Below the pieces are notes generated by a model. That model was not told where the DNA came from. It ran no database searches and saw only the letters and a program-made list of their open reading frames with translations. A stretch of 64,000 bases of DNA from Hymenobacter sp. BRD128 (GTDB lineage: Bacteria; Bacteroidota; Bacteroidia; Cytophagales; Hymenobacteraceae). Below are positions 1-9,721 of this stretch, one piece after another. A program made the translations under genes and the position numbers. The DNA is taken from the NCBI RefSeq assembly GCF_013256625.1, contig NZ_CP053908.1, forward strand, positions 1,798,001 to 1,862,000, given 5' to 3'. Every line of letters begins with the position of its first letter. Position 1 is the stretch's first letter.

Positions 1-1284
1 TGCGCGGCCCACCCACGTAGTCGAAGTGGTAGTAGATGCCGTAGCCACCCTTGCGGGGCTGGTCGCCGAGCCTGGGCAGCTTGCGCAGGTTGCCCCAGTT
101 GTCGTCGCAGAGTAGCAGCGTCACGTCGTCGGGCACGCGCATGCCTTTGTCGTAGTACTCCTGCACCTCCTTGTAGAGCGCCCATACCTGGGGCGTCTGC
201 TCGGCGGGTTTGTGGGTTTCTTCGGCCAGAATCCGGCGCTGGTCGGCCACTATTCTTTCGAGCAAGGCGGTGTTGCTTTCGCGGCTCATGGGCTCGTCGC
301 CGTCGCCGCGCATGCCGATGGTCACGATGCTCTCGTGGGCGCCCATGTTGCGGATGCCCTGGCGCCAAAACTCCTGTAGCACCGGCGCATTGGTCTGGTA
401 GTTCCAGGGGCCTTTGCCGTAGCGCTTCCATTCCTGCTGGGCGCGCAGCATGGGCTCGTGGTGCGAGGTGCCCATCACGATGCCGTAGGTATCGGCTAGC
501 TCCGGGCTGCGCTTATCGTCGTCGTTAAAGGCATTGCCCCACATGGCGGGCCAGAGGTAATTGCCTTTCAGCCGGAGGATTAGCTCAAAAACGTGCTCGT
601 ACATTTTAGAGTTGATGCCGCCGAATTTCTCCTTCGCCCAGCCGCTCAGCGCGGGCGCCTCATCGTTGAGAAAAATGCCCCGGTACTTCACCTTGGGTTC
701 GCCCAGCGTGTGGCGGCCGGCGGCTACGTAGAGGTTTTTCTGGTGCGGCACGGGCACATCGGCCCACCACGTCCAGGGCGATACACCCATCTGCGCCGAC
801 AGGTCGTAGAGGCCGTAGATGGTGCCGCGCTTGTCGCTGCCCGCCACCACCAGGGCGCTGGCCACGCCCGGCAGGGGGTTGGCGATGGGCTGCACCACGA
901 AGGTTTCCCAGCGCCCGGCCAGGTTGCTCACATCGAGCTTGCCGTTCTGCACCAGCTTGTCAATCAAAGCGCTGTGGCCCAGCGTACCGATGAGCACCAC
1001 GGGCTGCGCACTCTGCGGCGCATCAGTGAGCATGGCAGGTTCCTGGCCCGTCACGCGGGTGATGTCGGCCTGCACGTCGCGGATGGTGCGCAGCACGCCC
1101 GGCCACTCGCCGTCGCTGGCGTAGAGCGCGGCGGCCTTCCCCCCGCCACGAGCGGGAAACTTCCGGCGCTCTGTTTGGCAGCGATGTAGTGGTCGGTACG
1201 CAGGGGGGCCGGCTGCTGAGCGAAGGCCAGCGCGGGGACCAGCACTAGCACCGTCAGCCGAAGATGGGCAAGGATAATGCGCAT
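1..1284 (-). pseudogene. GH115 xylan alpha-1,2-glucuronidase, N-terminal part, frame-interrupted, cut by window edge
   Basis: GH115 enzymes remove (4-O-methyl)glucuronic acid from internal and terminal xylose residues of glucuronoxylan. The start at 1284 gives a clear signal peptide (MRIILAHLRLTVLVLVPALAFA), so export to the periplasm or cell surface is expected. After about residue 50 the frame changes at a G6 tract (minus strand, about 1137-1142). In the next frame the protein continues for about 380 residues with GH115-type blocks, including MRGDGDEPM and YYHFDYVGGP at the left edge. One extra G would restore one continuous frame. GH115 proteins usually have 800-1000 residues, so about half is outside the window. 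It is the last visible gene of the xylan operon, 57 bp after GH10. The family call is firm; whether the break is real or a base-calling error cannot be decided here. Confidence 0.82.
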
Positions 1285-1341
1285 TGGGAATATTGTTTAG
1301 TAGTGGGGGTTGCTCAGCAGGTGTGCACCTCACCCTAGACC

Positions 1342-2430
1342 TTAAAACTTCACCACCTCGTAGTAAGCCGGCTTGGGCTTGAAATTCTCATCAAACAGCA
1401 GTGGGTGGTTTTTTCGTCCCGCCACCGGGTAGGTATCCAACCAGGAGTAGTGGTCAGAAATGTTCCAGAACGTAACGCCCGTGAGGCGGCCGGCCTTCGC
1501 CTCATCACGAAACACGTTGAAAAATAACTTATACTGTGCGCTTTGCTTGGCCTGCATCTCGGGCGTGTAGGCGTCCGACTCGTCGGGGCGCTTGGCACGG
1601 CGGTCCTTTTCCCAGGGGTACACCGACACGTCCAGCTCGGTCACCTGCACCTTGAGGCCTAGCGAGGCAAAGCGCTCGATGGTGGCGCGCAGCTCCTGCC
1701 CGGTGGGCTCGACCAGCGACCAGTGGCCCTGCAGGCCCACCGCGTCGATGGGCACTTTGGCATCCTTCAGCTTTTTGAGCAGCTTGTAGATGCGCTCCAT
1801 CTTCTCGGGGCGCTCGGTGTTGTAGTCGTTGTAGAAGAGCACCGCGCTAGGGTCGGCGGCGTGGGCGTAGCGAAAGGCTTCGGCAATGAAGTCCTCGCCG
1901 CAGATTTTGTACCAGTCGGAGTTGCGCAGGAACTCACCGGGGTTATCGGCGATGGCCTCGTTCACCACGTCCCAGGCGTAAATTTTGCCTTTGTAGCGCT
2001 TCACCACGGCGTCGATGTGGTCGTGCAGGCGCTTGAGCAGCCGTGCTTTGCTCACCTGGCTGCCATCGGGATTTTTGAAAATCCAGCGGGGCGTTTGCTC
2101 GTGCCAGCAGAGGTTGTGGCCGCGCACCTTCAGCTTGTGCGCCTGGGCAAAGTCCACGATGGCATCGGCCGGCCCCCAATTGTAGCGGGTCGAGTCGGGG
2201 TGGATGGGCCCCATCTTCATGTCGTTCTCCGGCGTGAGGCTGTTGAACTGCTGAAGAATAAGCGCTACCTCGGCCGGGTTTTGCAACGCCCGCGGCGACA
2301 CAGCCACGCCCACCGGGAAGTAGTCTTTGTAGTAGTCTTTCAGGCCCTTTTCAGCGGGCGGGCGCTGGCTGCTGGTGAAGGCCAGGCTGGCTAGCAACAG
2401 GGCACCGAGGGCGTAGCGGGAAACGTTCAT
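1342..2430 (-). CDS. GH10 endo-1,4-beta-xylanase
   Basis: This enzyme cuts the xylan backbone internally with retention of configuration. The 362-residue protein is essentially a single GH10 (beta/alpha)8 barrel after a signal peptide (residues 1-20, ending ...LASLAFTSS). The acid/base Glu158 lies in WDVVNEAI and the nucleophile Glu265 in VQVTELDVS; HNLCWHEQTP (about 105-114) is the usual substrate-binding segment. No carbohydrate-binding module is fused, so it probably acts on oligosaccharides or soluble xylan, perhaps in the periplasm (inference). It sits between xylA and GH115 in the xylan operon and is separated from xylA by a 164-bp gap holding a long imperfect palindrome. Confidence 0.96.
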   Translation of the reverse strand: MNVSRYALGALLLASLAFTSSQRPPAEKGLKDYYKDYFPVGVAVSPRALQNPAEVALILQQFNSLTPENDMKMGPIHPDSTRYNWGPADAIVDFAQAHKLKVRGHNLCWHEQTPRWIFKNPDGSQVSKARLLKRLHDHIDAVVKRYKGKIYAWDVVNEAIADNPGEFLRNSDWYKICGEDFIAEAFRYAHAADPSAVLFYNDYNTERPEKMERIYKLLKKLKDAKVPIDAVGLQGHWSLVEPTGQELRATIERFASLGLKVQVTELDVSVYPWEKDRRAKRPDESDAYTPEMQAKQSAQYKLFFNVFRDEAKAGRLTGVTFWNISDHYSWLDTYPVAGRKNHPLLFDENFKPKPAYYEVVKF

Positions 2431-2450
2431 AAAACGGAGCTTACTAAAAA

Positions 2451-2570
2451 TAGCGCCTCATCCCCCGACCCTTATCCGCAAAGCGAAGGGCAGCCTAATG
2501 CAAACTGATGAAGAGCAGTCGTTCGGCTCCCCCTCGCGCTTTGAGCAAAGGGACTAAGGATGAGGCGCTA
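2451..2570. repeat. Long imperfect palindrome between xylA and GH10
   Basis: The arms at about 2451-2495 and 2524-2570 begin and end with TAGCGCCTCATCC / GGATGAGGCGCTA and stay partly complementary over about 45 bases around a loop of about 28 bases. It fills most of the gap between xylA (stop at 2595) and GH10 (start 2430), both on the minus strand. It could be a mobile hairpin element or a transcript-processing or attenuation structure. No coding potential is seen in it. Confidence 0.6.
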
Positions 2571-2594
2571 CGCTAGGCTAGCAATAGCACTAGC

Positions 2595-3911
2595 TTAGAT
2601 ATACTGATTAATGATGCTTTCCAGCCACTCCTGCTTGCCGCTGCGGGGCGTGGGCTCGCCGGTTTCGTGCGCGACACGGCGCAGGTCTTCCAGCGTGAGG
2701 TTGCCCTTCGCAAACTCGGCGCCGTGGCCCGAGTCGAACGAAGCGTAGCGCTCGGTGCGGAATTGCTTGTAGGGCGACTTGGTGAGGATGGCATCGGCCG
2801 TGACGAGGGCGCGGGCGAAGGTATCCATGCCGGCGATGTGGGCGATGAAGATATCCTCCAGGTCGGTCGAGTTGCGGCGCGTTTTGGCGTCGAAGTTGAT
2901 GCCGCCGGGGGCGATGCCGCCGTGCTCCAGGATGATGAGCATGCTCTCGGTCAGCTCATTCAGGTTGTTCGGAAACTGGTCGGTATCCCAGCCGTTCTGG
3001 TAGTCGCCGCGGTTGGCGTCGATGCTGCCGAGCAGGTTGGCATCGGCGGCTACTTGCAGCTCGTGCTGGAAGGTGTGGCCGGCTAGCGTGGCGTGGTTCA
3101 CTTCCAGGTTCAGCATGAAGTCCTTTTCCAAGCCGTGCGCTTTGAGGAAACCGATGACGGTAGCGGCGTCGAAGTCGTACTGGTGCTTGGTGGGCTCGGC
3201 CGGCTTGGGCTCGATGAAGAATTTGCCTTTAAAGCCCTGCTTGCGGGCGTAGTCGCGCGAAATGCTCAGGAAGCGGGCCAGGTGCTCCTGCTCGCGCTTC
3301 ATGTTGGTGTTGAGCAGGGTCATGTAGCCCTCGCGGCCACCCCAAAAAGTGTAGCCCTCGCCGCCCAGCGCGATGGTGGCGTCGATGGAGTTTTTCACCT
3401 GCGTGCCGGCGTGGGCCACCACCGCAAAGTCAGGATTGGTGCTGGCGCCGTTCATGTAGCGCGGGTTCGAAAACACGTTGGCCGTGCCCCACAGCAGCTT
3501 CACGCCGCTTTCCTGCTGCTTGGTTTTGAGGTAGTCAACCACGGTGCTCAGGTTGCTTTCGTACTCTTTCAACGAAGCACCCTCATCCACGAGGTCAATG
3601 TCGTGGAAGCAGTAGTAGGGCGTGCCGAGCTTGGTGAAAAACTCAAATGCGGCATCGGCCTTGTCCTTGGCGCGGCCCACGATGTCGCCTTTCTGGTCCC
3701 AGGCAAAGTTCTTGGTGCCGGGGCCGAACGGGTCGCCGCCGGTGCCCACGAACGTGTGCCAGTACGCGGTAGCGAAGCGCAGGTGGTCCTTCATGGTCTT
3801 GCCGGCCACCATACGGTTTTCGTCGTACCATTTGAAAGCCAGGTGATTATCAGACTCGCGGCCTTCAAACTTGATTTTGTCGATGCCTTTGAAAAATTCG
3901 GAGGTTGCCAT
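2595..3911 (-). CDS. xylA: Xylose isomerase
   Basis: XylA converts D-xylose to D-xylulose in the cytoplasm, the first intracellular step for xylose released by the locus. The protein has 438 residues, the usual length of the longer bacterial xylose isomerases. The catalytic His103 is in [11 protein letters not shown], and metal and substrate residues are in [18 protein letters not shown] (Glu234, Lys236), [17 protein letters not shown] and [19 protein letters not shown]. All expected metal ligands appear present. It follows xylB by 155 bp and precedes GH10. Confidence 0.98.
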   Translation of the reverse strand: MATSEFFKGIDKIKFEGRESDNHLAFKWYDENRMVAGKTMKDHLRFATAYWHTFVGTGGDPFGPGTKNFAWDQKGDIVGRAKDKADAAFEFFTKLGTPYYCFHDIDLVDEGASLKEYESNLSTVVDYLKTKQQESGVKLLWGTANVFSNPRYMNGASTNPDFAVVAHAGTQVKNSIDATIALGGEGYTFWGGREGYMTLLNTNMKREQEHLARFLSISRDYARKQGFKGKFFIEPKPAEPTKHQYDFDAATVIGFLKAHGLEKDFMLNLEVNHATLAGHTFQHELQVAADANLLGSIDANRGDYQNGWDTDQFPNNLNELTESMLIILEHGGIAPGGINFDAKTRRNSTDLEDIFIAHIAGMDTFARALVTADAILTKSPYKQFRTERYASFDSGHGAEFAKGNLTLEDLRRVAHETGEPTPRSGKQEWLESIINQYI

Positions 3912-4066
3912 GTTGGGAGGGTAGTTGGGGGGTAATGAGAGGTGGTACAGGGATAGTCAGCTAAGCGTGCTTCATCCCTAATATTTGCTTTAAAAAAAGA
4001 GAAAGAACTGATGCGGGGCCGCAACGCTGGCAGCACCTGCGTCTTCGCACTTCGCCAGGACGAGGC

Positions 4067-5572
4067 TTAGGCTATTAACATTTCCGCCGGGCGGGTTTCG
4101 CGAGCTAGTAGGGTCTGCCAGTCGCTGTAGGTTTGCTGGTATTGAGCTTGCAGGGCAGGGGTAGGCTCCACAGTGCTGATGAGCGCCAGGCCATTGAACG
4201 CCTCCTTGGGGCTGGCGTAGATGCCCGCGCCAATGCCCGCGCCGCGCGCCGCGCCCTGAGCCGCGTCGGTGTCGTAGAGCTCCAACGTCACGTTGCCGCA
4301 GTTCACGAAAGCCTCGCGGAACACCGGCGAGAGGAACATATTGGCGTGGCCGGCGCGCACTTTCTGCACCTGCACGCCCGAGGCGCGCATGATGTCCATG
4401 CCGTAGTTGAGGGCGTACACAATGCCTTCCTGCGCGGCGCGGATGAGGTGCGGCTGGCCGTGCACGTTGAACTGCAAGCCGTGGAGGCTGGCGGCGGCGG
4501 GCCGGTTTTGGAGAATGCGCTCGGCGCCGTTGCCGAAGGGCAGAAAGAGCAGGCCCGCCGCCCCTACCGGCGCCTGGGCGGCCAGGGTGTTCATTTGGTC
4601 GTAGGGCAGGTTGCCCACCGCTTTGCGCAGCCAGCTATTCAGAATGCCGGTGCCGTTGAGGCACATCAGCACGCCGTTTTTAGGCTGTTCGCGGGTGCTG
4701 TTCACGTGCACGAACGAGTTGACGCGCGAGCGGGGGTCGGCCGTGGTCGTCTCGTTGATGCCGTAGACTACGCCGCTGGTGCCGCCGGTAGCGGCTACTT
4801 CGCCGGCGTTCAGCACGTTGAGCGAGAAGGCGTTATTGGGCTGGTCGCCGGCGCGGTAGCTGATGGGCGTGCCGGGGGCTAGCCCCAGCGTCTGGGCCGC
4901 TTCGGCCGTGAGGCGGCCTTGGATGGCGAAGGTGTCCACCACCTCGGGCAGCAAGTCGGCGCTGATGCCGTAGTAGTCGAGTAGCTCCTGGGCGATGGCC
5001 TGCTTCTTGAAATTCCAGAACACGCCCTCCGAGAGGCCCGATACGGTGGTTTGCATCTGGCCCGTAAGCTGGTAGGCGAGGTAATCGCCGGGCAGCTGAA
5101 TCTTGTGGATTCGGGCGTAAATCTCCGGCTCGTTTTCGCGCACCCACTTCAGCTTGGAGGCGGTGAAGTTGCCCGGCGAGTTCAGGAAATTCTCTAGGCA
5201 AAACTCCTCACCTAGGTCAGCAAAGGCCTGGTTGCCGATTTCCACGGCGCGACTGTCGCACCAGATAATGGCGGGCCGCAGCACGTGGCCGTCTTTATCA
5301 AGCAGCACCAGGCCGTGCATCTGGTACGTAATACCGATGCCGGCCAGCAGCGACGGGTCGAAGCCGTAGCGGGCTTGCAGCTTTTTGGTGGTGTTGATGA
5401 CTTCCTGCCACCAGCGCTCGGGGCGCTGCTCGGCCCAACCGGGCTGGGGCACGGCCATCTCCATCTCGGTTTCGGGTGAGGTGGCGGCGGCCACGCAGCG
5501 GCCGGTGGCGATGTCGAGCAGCGAGACTTTGATGGAAGAGCTACCGATGTCGTAGCCAAGGAGATATTTCAT
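4067..5572 (-). CDS. xylB: Xylulokinase
   Basis: XylB phosphorylates D-xylulose to xylulose 5-phosphate, which enters the pentose phosphate pathway. The 501-residue FGGY-family kinase opens with the N-terminal phosphate-binding segment GYDIGSSSIKVSLLD. It has the xylulokinase segment YQMHGLVLLDKDG (about 83-95), IIWCDSRA (about 102-109) and the likely catalytic base Asp243 in YRAGDQPNNAFS. No signal peptide is present, as expected for a cytoplasmic kinase. It starts only 8 bp after the GH3 stop codon, which supports cotranscription with the upstream hydrolases. Confidence 0.97.
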   Translation of the reverse strand: MKYLLGYDIGSSSIKVSLLDIATGRCVAAATSPETEMEMAVPQPGWAEQRPERWWQEVINTTKKLQARYGFDPSLLAGIGITYQMHGLVLLDKDGHVLRPAIIWCDSRAVEIGNQAFADLGEEFCLENFLNSPGNFTASKLKWVRENEPEIYARIHKIQLPGDYLAYQLTGQMQTTVSGLSEGVFWNFKKQAIAQELLDYYGISADLLPEVVDTFAIQGRLTAEAAQTLGLAPGTPISYRAGDQPNNAFSLNVLNAGEVAATGGTSGVVYGINETTTADPRSRVNSFVHVNSTREQPKNGVLMCLNGTGILNSWLRKAVGNLPYDQMNTLAAQAPVGAAGLLFLPFGNGAERILQNRPAAASLHGLQFNVHGQPHLIRAAQEGIVYALNYGMDIMRASGVQVQKVRAGHANMFLSPVFREAFVNCGNVTLELYDTDAAQGAARGAGIGAGIYASPKEAFNGLALISTVEPTPALQAQYQQTYSDWQTLLARETRPAEMLIA

Positions 5573-5580
5573 AGTGGAAG

Positions 5581-7779
5581 CTATTTAATAGTCAATAGAG
5601 CCGAAGCTGGCTTGGCGGCGCCCAGCGCTAGGCTGCGGGCCGAGGGCAGCGAGCCACCCACGTACACCGTGACCGGGCCGCTAGGCGCCACGGCGTTGCC
5701 GCCCTTGTCAATCAGCGCCAGTTGGGCGGGCGTGAGCGTGAACTTGACCTGGGTGCTAGCCCCCGGCTGCAGGTTCACACGCTTGAAGCTTTTCAAGGCA
5801 AAAAGCGGCGTCTGAGTACCGGCCTTGGGCGGGTGCGTGAGGTAGAGCTGCACTACTTCATCGGCAGCTAGGGTGCCCGAATTGGTGACAGTGGCAGTTA
5901 CTTCAGCTGATTCGTTTTTGCCAATTTTGGCTTTGGCCAACTTCAGGTTGGAGTACGCAAACTTGCCGTAGCTCAGGCCATAGCCGAAGGGATACATGGG
6001 CTCGGCGGCCAGGTAGCGGTAAGTGCGGCCCTTCATGCCGTAGCTTTCGTAGGCGGGCAGTTGGGCGAAGCTCTTGGGAAACGTGACGGGCAGGCGGCCC
6101 GAGGGCGAGACCTTGCCAAACACGAGGTCGGCCACGGCGTTGCCGCCTTCCTCGCCGGGGTACCAGGTCAGGAGTACGGCGTCGGCCAATTCGTGCACCT
6201 CGCTCAGGTTCATGGGGCTGCCGCCGGTCACGACGGCGATGATGGGCGTTTTGCTGCCCTGGCGCAGCTTTTTGAGGAAGTCGATTTGGTTTTGGGGCAG
6301 GTTGTAGTCGAGGCGGTCGCCGGCATTGGGCGAGGCGATGGACTCGCCCTCCTCCCCTTCCAGCACGCCCGTAATGCCCATTACCACGATGATGGCGTCG
6401 GTTTGCTTGGCCTCGCCGGTGGTCCAGTCGATGGGGTTGATGTTGGGCCGGTCGAGCAGGGCGCCCTGCTTGTACTCAATCTGGCTGCCGGGCTGCACGG
6501 CGCCCACCAAGCCCTCCAGGATGGTGCTCATCTGGTCGTTCACGCCGTAGTAGTTGCCGAGCAGCGCTTCCACGCTGGTAGCATTAGGGCCGGTCACGAA
6601 GTACTTGCCCAGGTCGGGGCGCAGGGGTAGCACGCCGTTGTTTTTAAGCAGTACCATCGACTTGAGGGCCACTTCCTTAGCCATGGCGCGGTGGGCGGCG
6701 CTGTTCACCACCTCGGGGCCTAGCCGGTCGTAGGGCGTAGCGTTTGGCCCGTCAAACAAGCCCAGCTTGAAGCGCGTGCGCAGCAGAATGGCGAGGGCGG
6801 TATCCACCTGGCTTTCCTTGAGCAGGCCCTGGTGCACGGCATCGGGCAGCTTGGTGTAGGTGTCGCCGCAGTTCAGGTCTACGCCGCGCGAGAGGGCTAG
6901 CGCGGCGGCTTCAGTCTTGGTCTTAACCGTTTTGTGGCCCTGGTAAAGGTCATCCAAGGCGCCGCAGTCGCTCACTACGTGGCCCCGGAAGCCCCACTCT
7001 TTGCGCAGCACCTGGTCGAGCAAGAACTCGTTGCCGCAGCAGGGCTCGCCGTTAGTGCTGTTGTAGGCGCACATCACGGCCTCCACGTGGGCGTCTTTTA
7101 CCAATGCCTTGAAGGCCGGCAAGTAGGTTTCGCGCAAATCCTGGGGGCTAGCCTCAGCGTTGAACTCGTGGCGCAGGCGCTCGGGGCCGCTGTGCACGGC
7201 GTAGTGCTTGGCGCAGGCCGCCACTTTGAGGTACTTCGGGTTGTCGCCCTGCAAGCCCCGCACGAAGGCTACGCCCATGCGCGAGGTCAGCGTGGGGTCC
7301 TCGCCGTAGGTTTCCTGACCGCGGCCCCAGCGCGGGTCGCGGAAGATGTTGATGTTGGGCGTCCAGAAGGTGAGGCCGCCGTACTTCACGTAGTGGTTCT
7401 TGGCGATGGCCGCGTTGTACACCGCCCGCGCCTCGTCCGAAATCGCGGTGGCTTCGCGCAGGGCCAGGTCGTCGTCAAACGTCGCCCCTAGCCCGATGGC
7501 CTGCGGAAACACCGTGGCCGGCGCCGAGCGGCCCACGCCGTGCAGCGCCTCGTTCCACCAACTGTAGGCCGGGATGCCCAGGCGCGGAATGGCCGGGCTC
7601 TGGTCGAGCATTTGCTGGGCTTTTTCTTCCAGCGACAGCTGTTTAATCAGGTCATTCACCCGCACGCTAAGCGGCTGCTTCGCGTCGCGAAACACGGATG
7701 TGGTTTGGGCGCTACTTTCCAGGCTAGCCAGGGCCAGCAGCGCGCAGCCGGGCAGCAAGTAGGTCAGCCTAAAAGTCAT
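5581..7779 (-). CDS. GH3 beta-xylosidase, secreted
   Basis: The 732-residue glycoside hydrolase family 3 protein probably releases xylose from the non-reducing ends of xylo-oligosaccharides. A signal peptide (about residues 1-24) is followed by the N-terminal barrel with WGRGQETYGEDP, ACAKHYAVHSGPE and the nucleophile Asp271 in HVVSDCGALDD. The SDCGA form is common in xylosidase-type GH3 enzymes. The second alpha/beta domain contains LLKNNGVLPL, and the end is a fibronectin-III-like domain (MYPFGYGLSYGKFAYSN onward). No PA14 insertion is seen. The start codon overlaps the end of the SASA gene by 11 bp, suggesting coupled translation. GH3 specificity is hard to read from sequence; xylosidase is preferred because of the neighbours. 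Confidence 0.92.
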   Translation of the reverse strand: MTFRLTYLLPGCALLALASLESSAQTTSVFRDAKQPLSVRVNDLIKQLSLEEKAQQMLDQSPAIPRLGIPAYSWWNEALHGVGRSAPATVFPQAIGLGATFDDDLALREATAISDEARAVYNAAIAKNHYVKYGGLTFWTPNINIFRDPRWGRGQETYGEDPTLTSRMGVAFVRGLQGDNPKYLKVAACAKHYAVHSGPERLRHEFNAEASPQDLRETYLPAFKALVKDAHVEAVMCAYNSTNGEPCCGNEFLLDQVLRKEWGFRGHVVSDCGALDDLYQGHKTVKTKTEAAALALSRGVDLNCGDTYTKLPDAVHQGLLKESQVDTALAILLRTRFKLGLFDGPNATPYDRLGPEVVNSAAHRAMAKEVALKSMVLLKNNGVLPLRPDLGKYFVTGPNATSVEALLGNYYGVNDQMSTILEGLVGAVQPGSQIEYKQGALLDRPNINPIDWTTGEAKQTDAIIVVMGITGVLEGEEGESIASPNAGDRLDYNLPQNQIDFLKKLRQGSKTPIIAVVTGGSPMNLSEVHELADAVLLTWYPGEEGGNAVADLVFGKVSPSGRLPVTFPKSFAQLPAYESYGMKGRTYRYLAAEPMYPFGYGLSYGKFAYSNLKLAKAKIGKNESAEVTATVTNSGTLAADEVVQLYLTHPPKAGTQTPLFALKSFKRVNLQPGASTQVKFTLTPAQLALIDKGGNAVAPSGPVTVYVGGSLPSARSLALGAAKPASALLTIK

Positions 7780-9721
7780 CGGTGCGGAAAGTTGAAGCGG
7801 GCAGGCCCTCTTTGTTGTACAGGTTAGCCCCTTCGGGGTTATCGGCCCAGGCGTAGCGCACGGCCACGGGTGCGGGCACCTGGTCGCTCCAGACGATTAC
7901 TTTATTGCCTTCGATGCGGGCCTGGGCGGGTACAAACTTGTGGTCGGCCCCGGCCACGGTGAAGCCGCCGAGCGGGCCACCGCCTTTGGCTTCGAGCCCG
8001 CTCCCAACCCCGGCAAAAGTCAGCGTAACCTGCTTGCCGGTGGTTTTCATGGTTTGGTAGAGCGGGCCGCTGGCCACCACTTTGGGGTCGCCGTAGGCTA
8101 CTTTCTCGGCGGCCAGGGCTAGCCGGTGGCCGACAGTCTGCTTATCAAGCGGGTGAATGTCGTTCCACTCGCCTACGTCGCTGATAACGGCCATGCCGGT
8201 GCGCGGCAAAGCCAGCAGGCGGCGCTGGGCGTCGCGCACCAGGGCCTGGTTGCTCTCGCCGGGCTCCTTTTTGACGGCGTTGATATTGGCCAATTGCACG
8301 TAGAGGAAGGGCAGGTCGGGCCGCTGAAAGTGCGCGCGCCAGTCGGTGACAAGGCTCGAAGTCAGGGCGTAGTAATCGGCCGGGTGGCCTACGTTGCTCT
8401 CACCCTGGTACCACAGCACGCCCTTGATGGCGTAGGGCAAGGCCGGCGCCACGAGGCCATTATACAGCCCCCCCGGCTGGTACTGAAACGTGGTGGTGCC
8501 GGGCGTGGGCGTCATGGTGCCGCCCAGCTTGTACTGCCAAGGTCCGCGCAGGTCGAGGGCCTGGCCGCCGGCCGTGAGCTGGTAGGTTTTCTCCCTGGTA
8601 AAGCCCCCGCGCCCGCCGTTGCTGATGAGGCGCACCATAATCACGTTTTTGCCGGCCTTCAGCACGCCGGGGCCAAAGTCGTACTTGCGCGGCGGGTACT
8701 GGTAGGCAGTGGTGCCCACGAGCTGGCCGTTGATGTAGGTCGAGTCGGCGTCGACGAGCGTGCCCAGCTCCAGGCGGCCGGGCTTTTCGGCCATGGCGGC
8801 GGGCACTTCCACTTCCTTGCGAAACCACAGCACGCCGTTGACCATGCCGAGCGGCGTCTGGTCGGCCCAGTAGCCGGGCACCGGCATGGTGGGCCAGGCG
8901 CTGGCGTCGTAGCTGGGGCTGCTCCACTTGGGCTGGCCGGGCGCCTCGCCCTGGTCGGCCTGGTGCAGGCGCTTGTACCAGTCGCCCACGGCGGCGCGCT
9001 CGCGCTGCTGGATGCCGACCACGGCGGCGCTGTCGCGGTAGGGCGCGGCTTGCTGCTCATACTTGGGAAACTGCTTGAGGGCATCGGCGCTCAGCCAGGC
9101 TTCGGCCGGCGAGCCGCCTACGGCCACCTTTATCAGGCCCACGGGCACCTGATACTTGGCGTTGATTTCTTTGGCGAAGAAGTAGCCCACGGCCGAGAAG
9201 CCCAGCACCGTTTCGGGCGTAAGGGCTACCCAACTGCCACCAGTCACGTCGGCTTTGGGGCCGTTGAAGGCGTAGCGCATCGGCACGTCGAACTGCCGGA
9301 TGCGCGGGTTGTTAGCCGTGGCTACTTCCTGCGGATACTTGTCGCGCACGCGGCGCATGGGCAGTTCCATGTTCGACTGCCCCGCGCAAAACCACACGTC
9401 GCCCACCAAGATATCCTTCAGCACCAAGTGGTTGCTGGCGTCGATGGTCATCTCGTAGGGGCCACCGGCCTTCAGGGCGGGCAGTTGCACCTGCCACTGG
9501 CCGGCGGGGCTAGCGGTAGTGCGGTAGGTTTTACCCTGGAAGGCCACGCTGACCGCCTCGCCGGCCTTGGCCCAGCCCCAGATGCGCACCGGCGCCTCGC
9601 GCTGCAGCACCATGCCGTTGCTCACGAGGCGCGGCAGGCGCACCTGGGCGCGGGCGGGCGCGGCGGCCAGTACCGCCAGGGTGCCCGCGGCGGCGAGCTG
9701 GGCAAAACGATTAGTAGGCAT
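7769..9721 (-). CDS. Sialate O-acetylesterase-like (SASA) carbohydrate esterase, probable acetyl-xylan esterase
   Basis: This is an SGNH-type serine esterase of the sialate O-acetylesterase family, here probably removing acetyl groups from xylan or xylo-oligosaccharides (inference from context). The start at 9721 is chosen because it gives a signal peptide (MPTNRFAQLAAAGTLAVLAAAPARA) and an 11-bp overlap with the upstream gene; the open frame continues upstream without homology-like sequence. The 650-residue protein has the catalytic Ser116 in FCAGQSNMELPM, a central beta-sandwich insertion (about 290-430), the block GVLWYQGESNVGHP and an Asp-x-x-His-like segment in EWNDIHPLDK. That order is typical of the 600-700-residue Bacteroidota SASA proteins. 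Confidence 0.9.
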   Translation of the reverse strand: MPTNRFAQLAAAGTLAVLAAAPARAQVRLPRLVSNGMVLQREAPVRIWGWAKAGEAVSVAFQGKTYRTTASPAGQWQVQLPALKAGGPYEMTIDASNHLVLKDILVGDVWFCAGQSNMELPMRRVRDKYPQEVATANNPRIRQFDVPMRYAFNGPKADVTGGSWVALTPETVLGFSAVGYFFAKEINAKYQVPVGLIKVAVGGSPAEAWLSADALKQFPKYEQQAAPYRDSAAVVGIQQRERAAVGDWYKRLHQADQGEAPGQPKWSSPSYDASAWPTMPVPGYWADQTPLGMVNGVLWFRKEVEVPAAMAEKPGRLELGTLVDADSTYINGQLVGTTAYQYPPRKYDFGPGVLKAGKNVIMVRLISNGGRGGFTREKTYQLTAGGQALDLRGPWQYKLGGTMTPTPGTTTFQYQPGGLYNGLVAPALPYAIKGVLWYQGESNVGHPADYYALTSSLVTDWRAHFQRPDLPFLYVQLANINAVKKEPGESNQALVRDAQRRLLALPRTGMAVISDVGEWNDIHPLDKQTVGHRLALAAEKVAYGDPKVVASGPLYQTMKTTGKQVTLTFAGVGSGLEAKGGGPLGGFTVAGADHKFVPAQARIEGNKVIVWSDQVPAPVAVRYAWADNPEGANLYNKEGLPASTFRTDDF

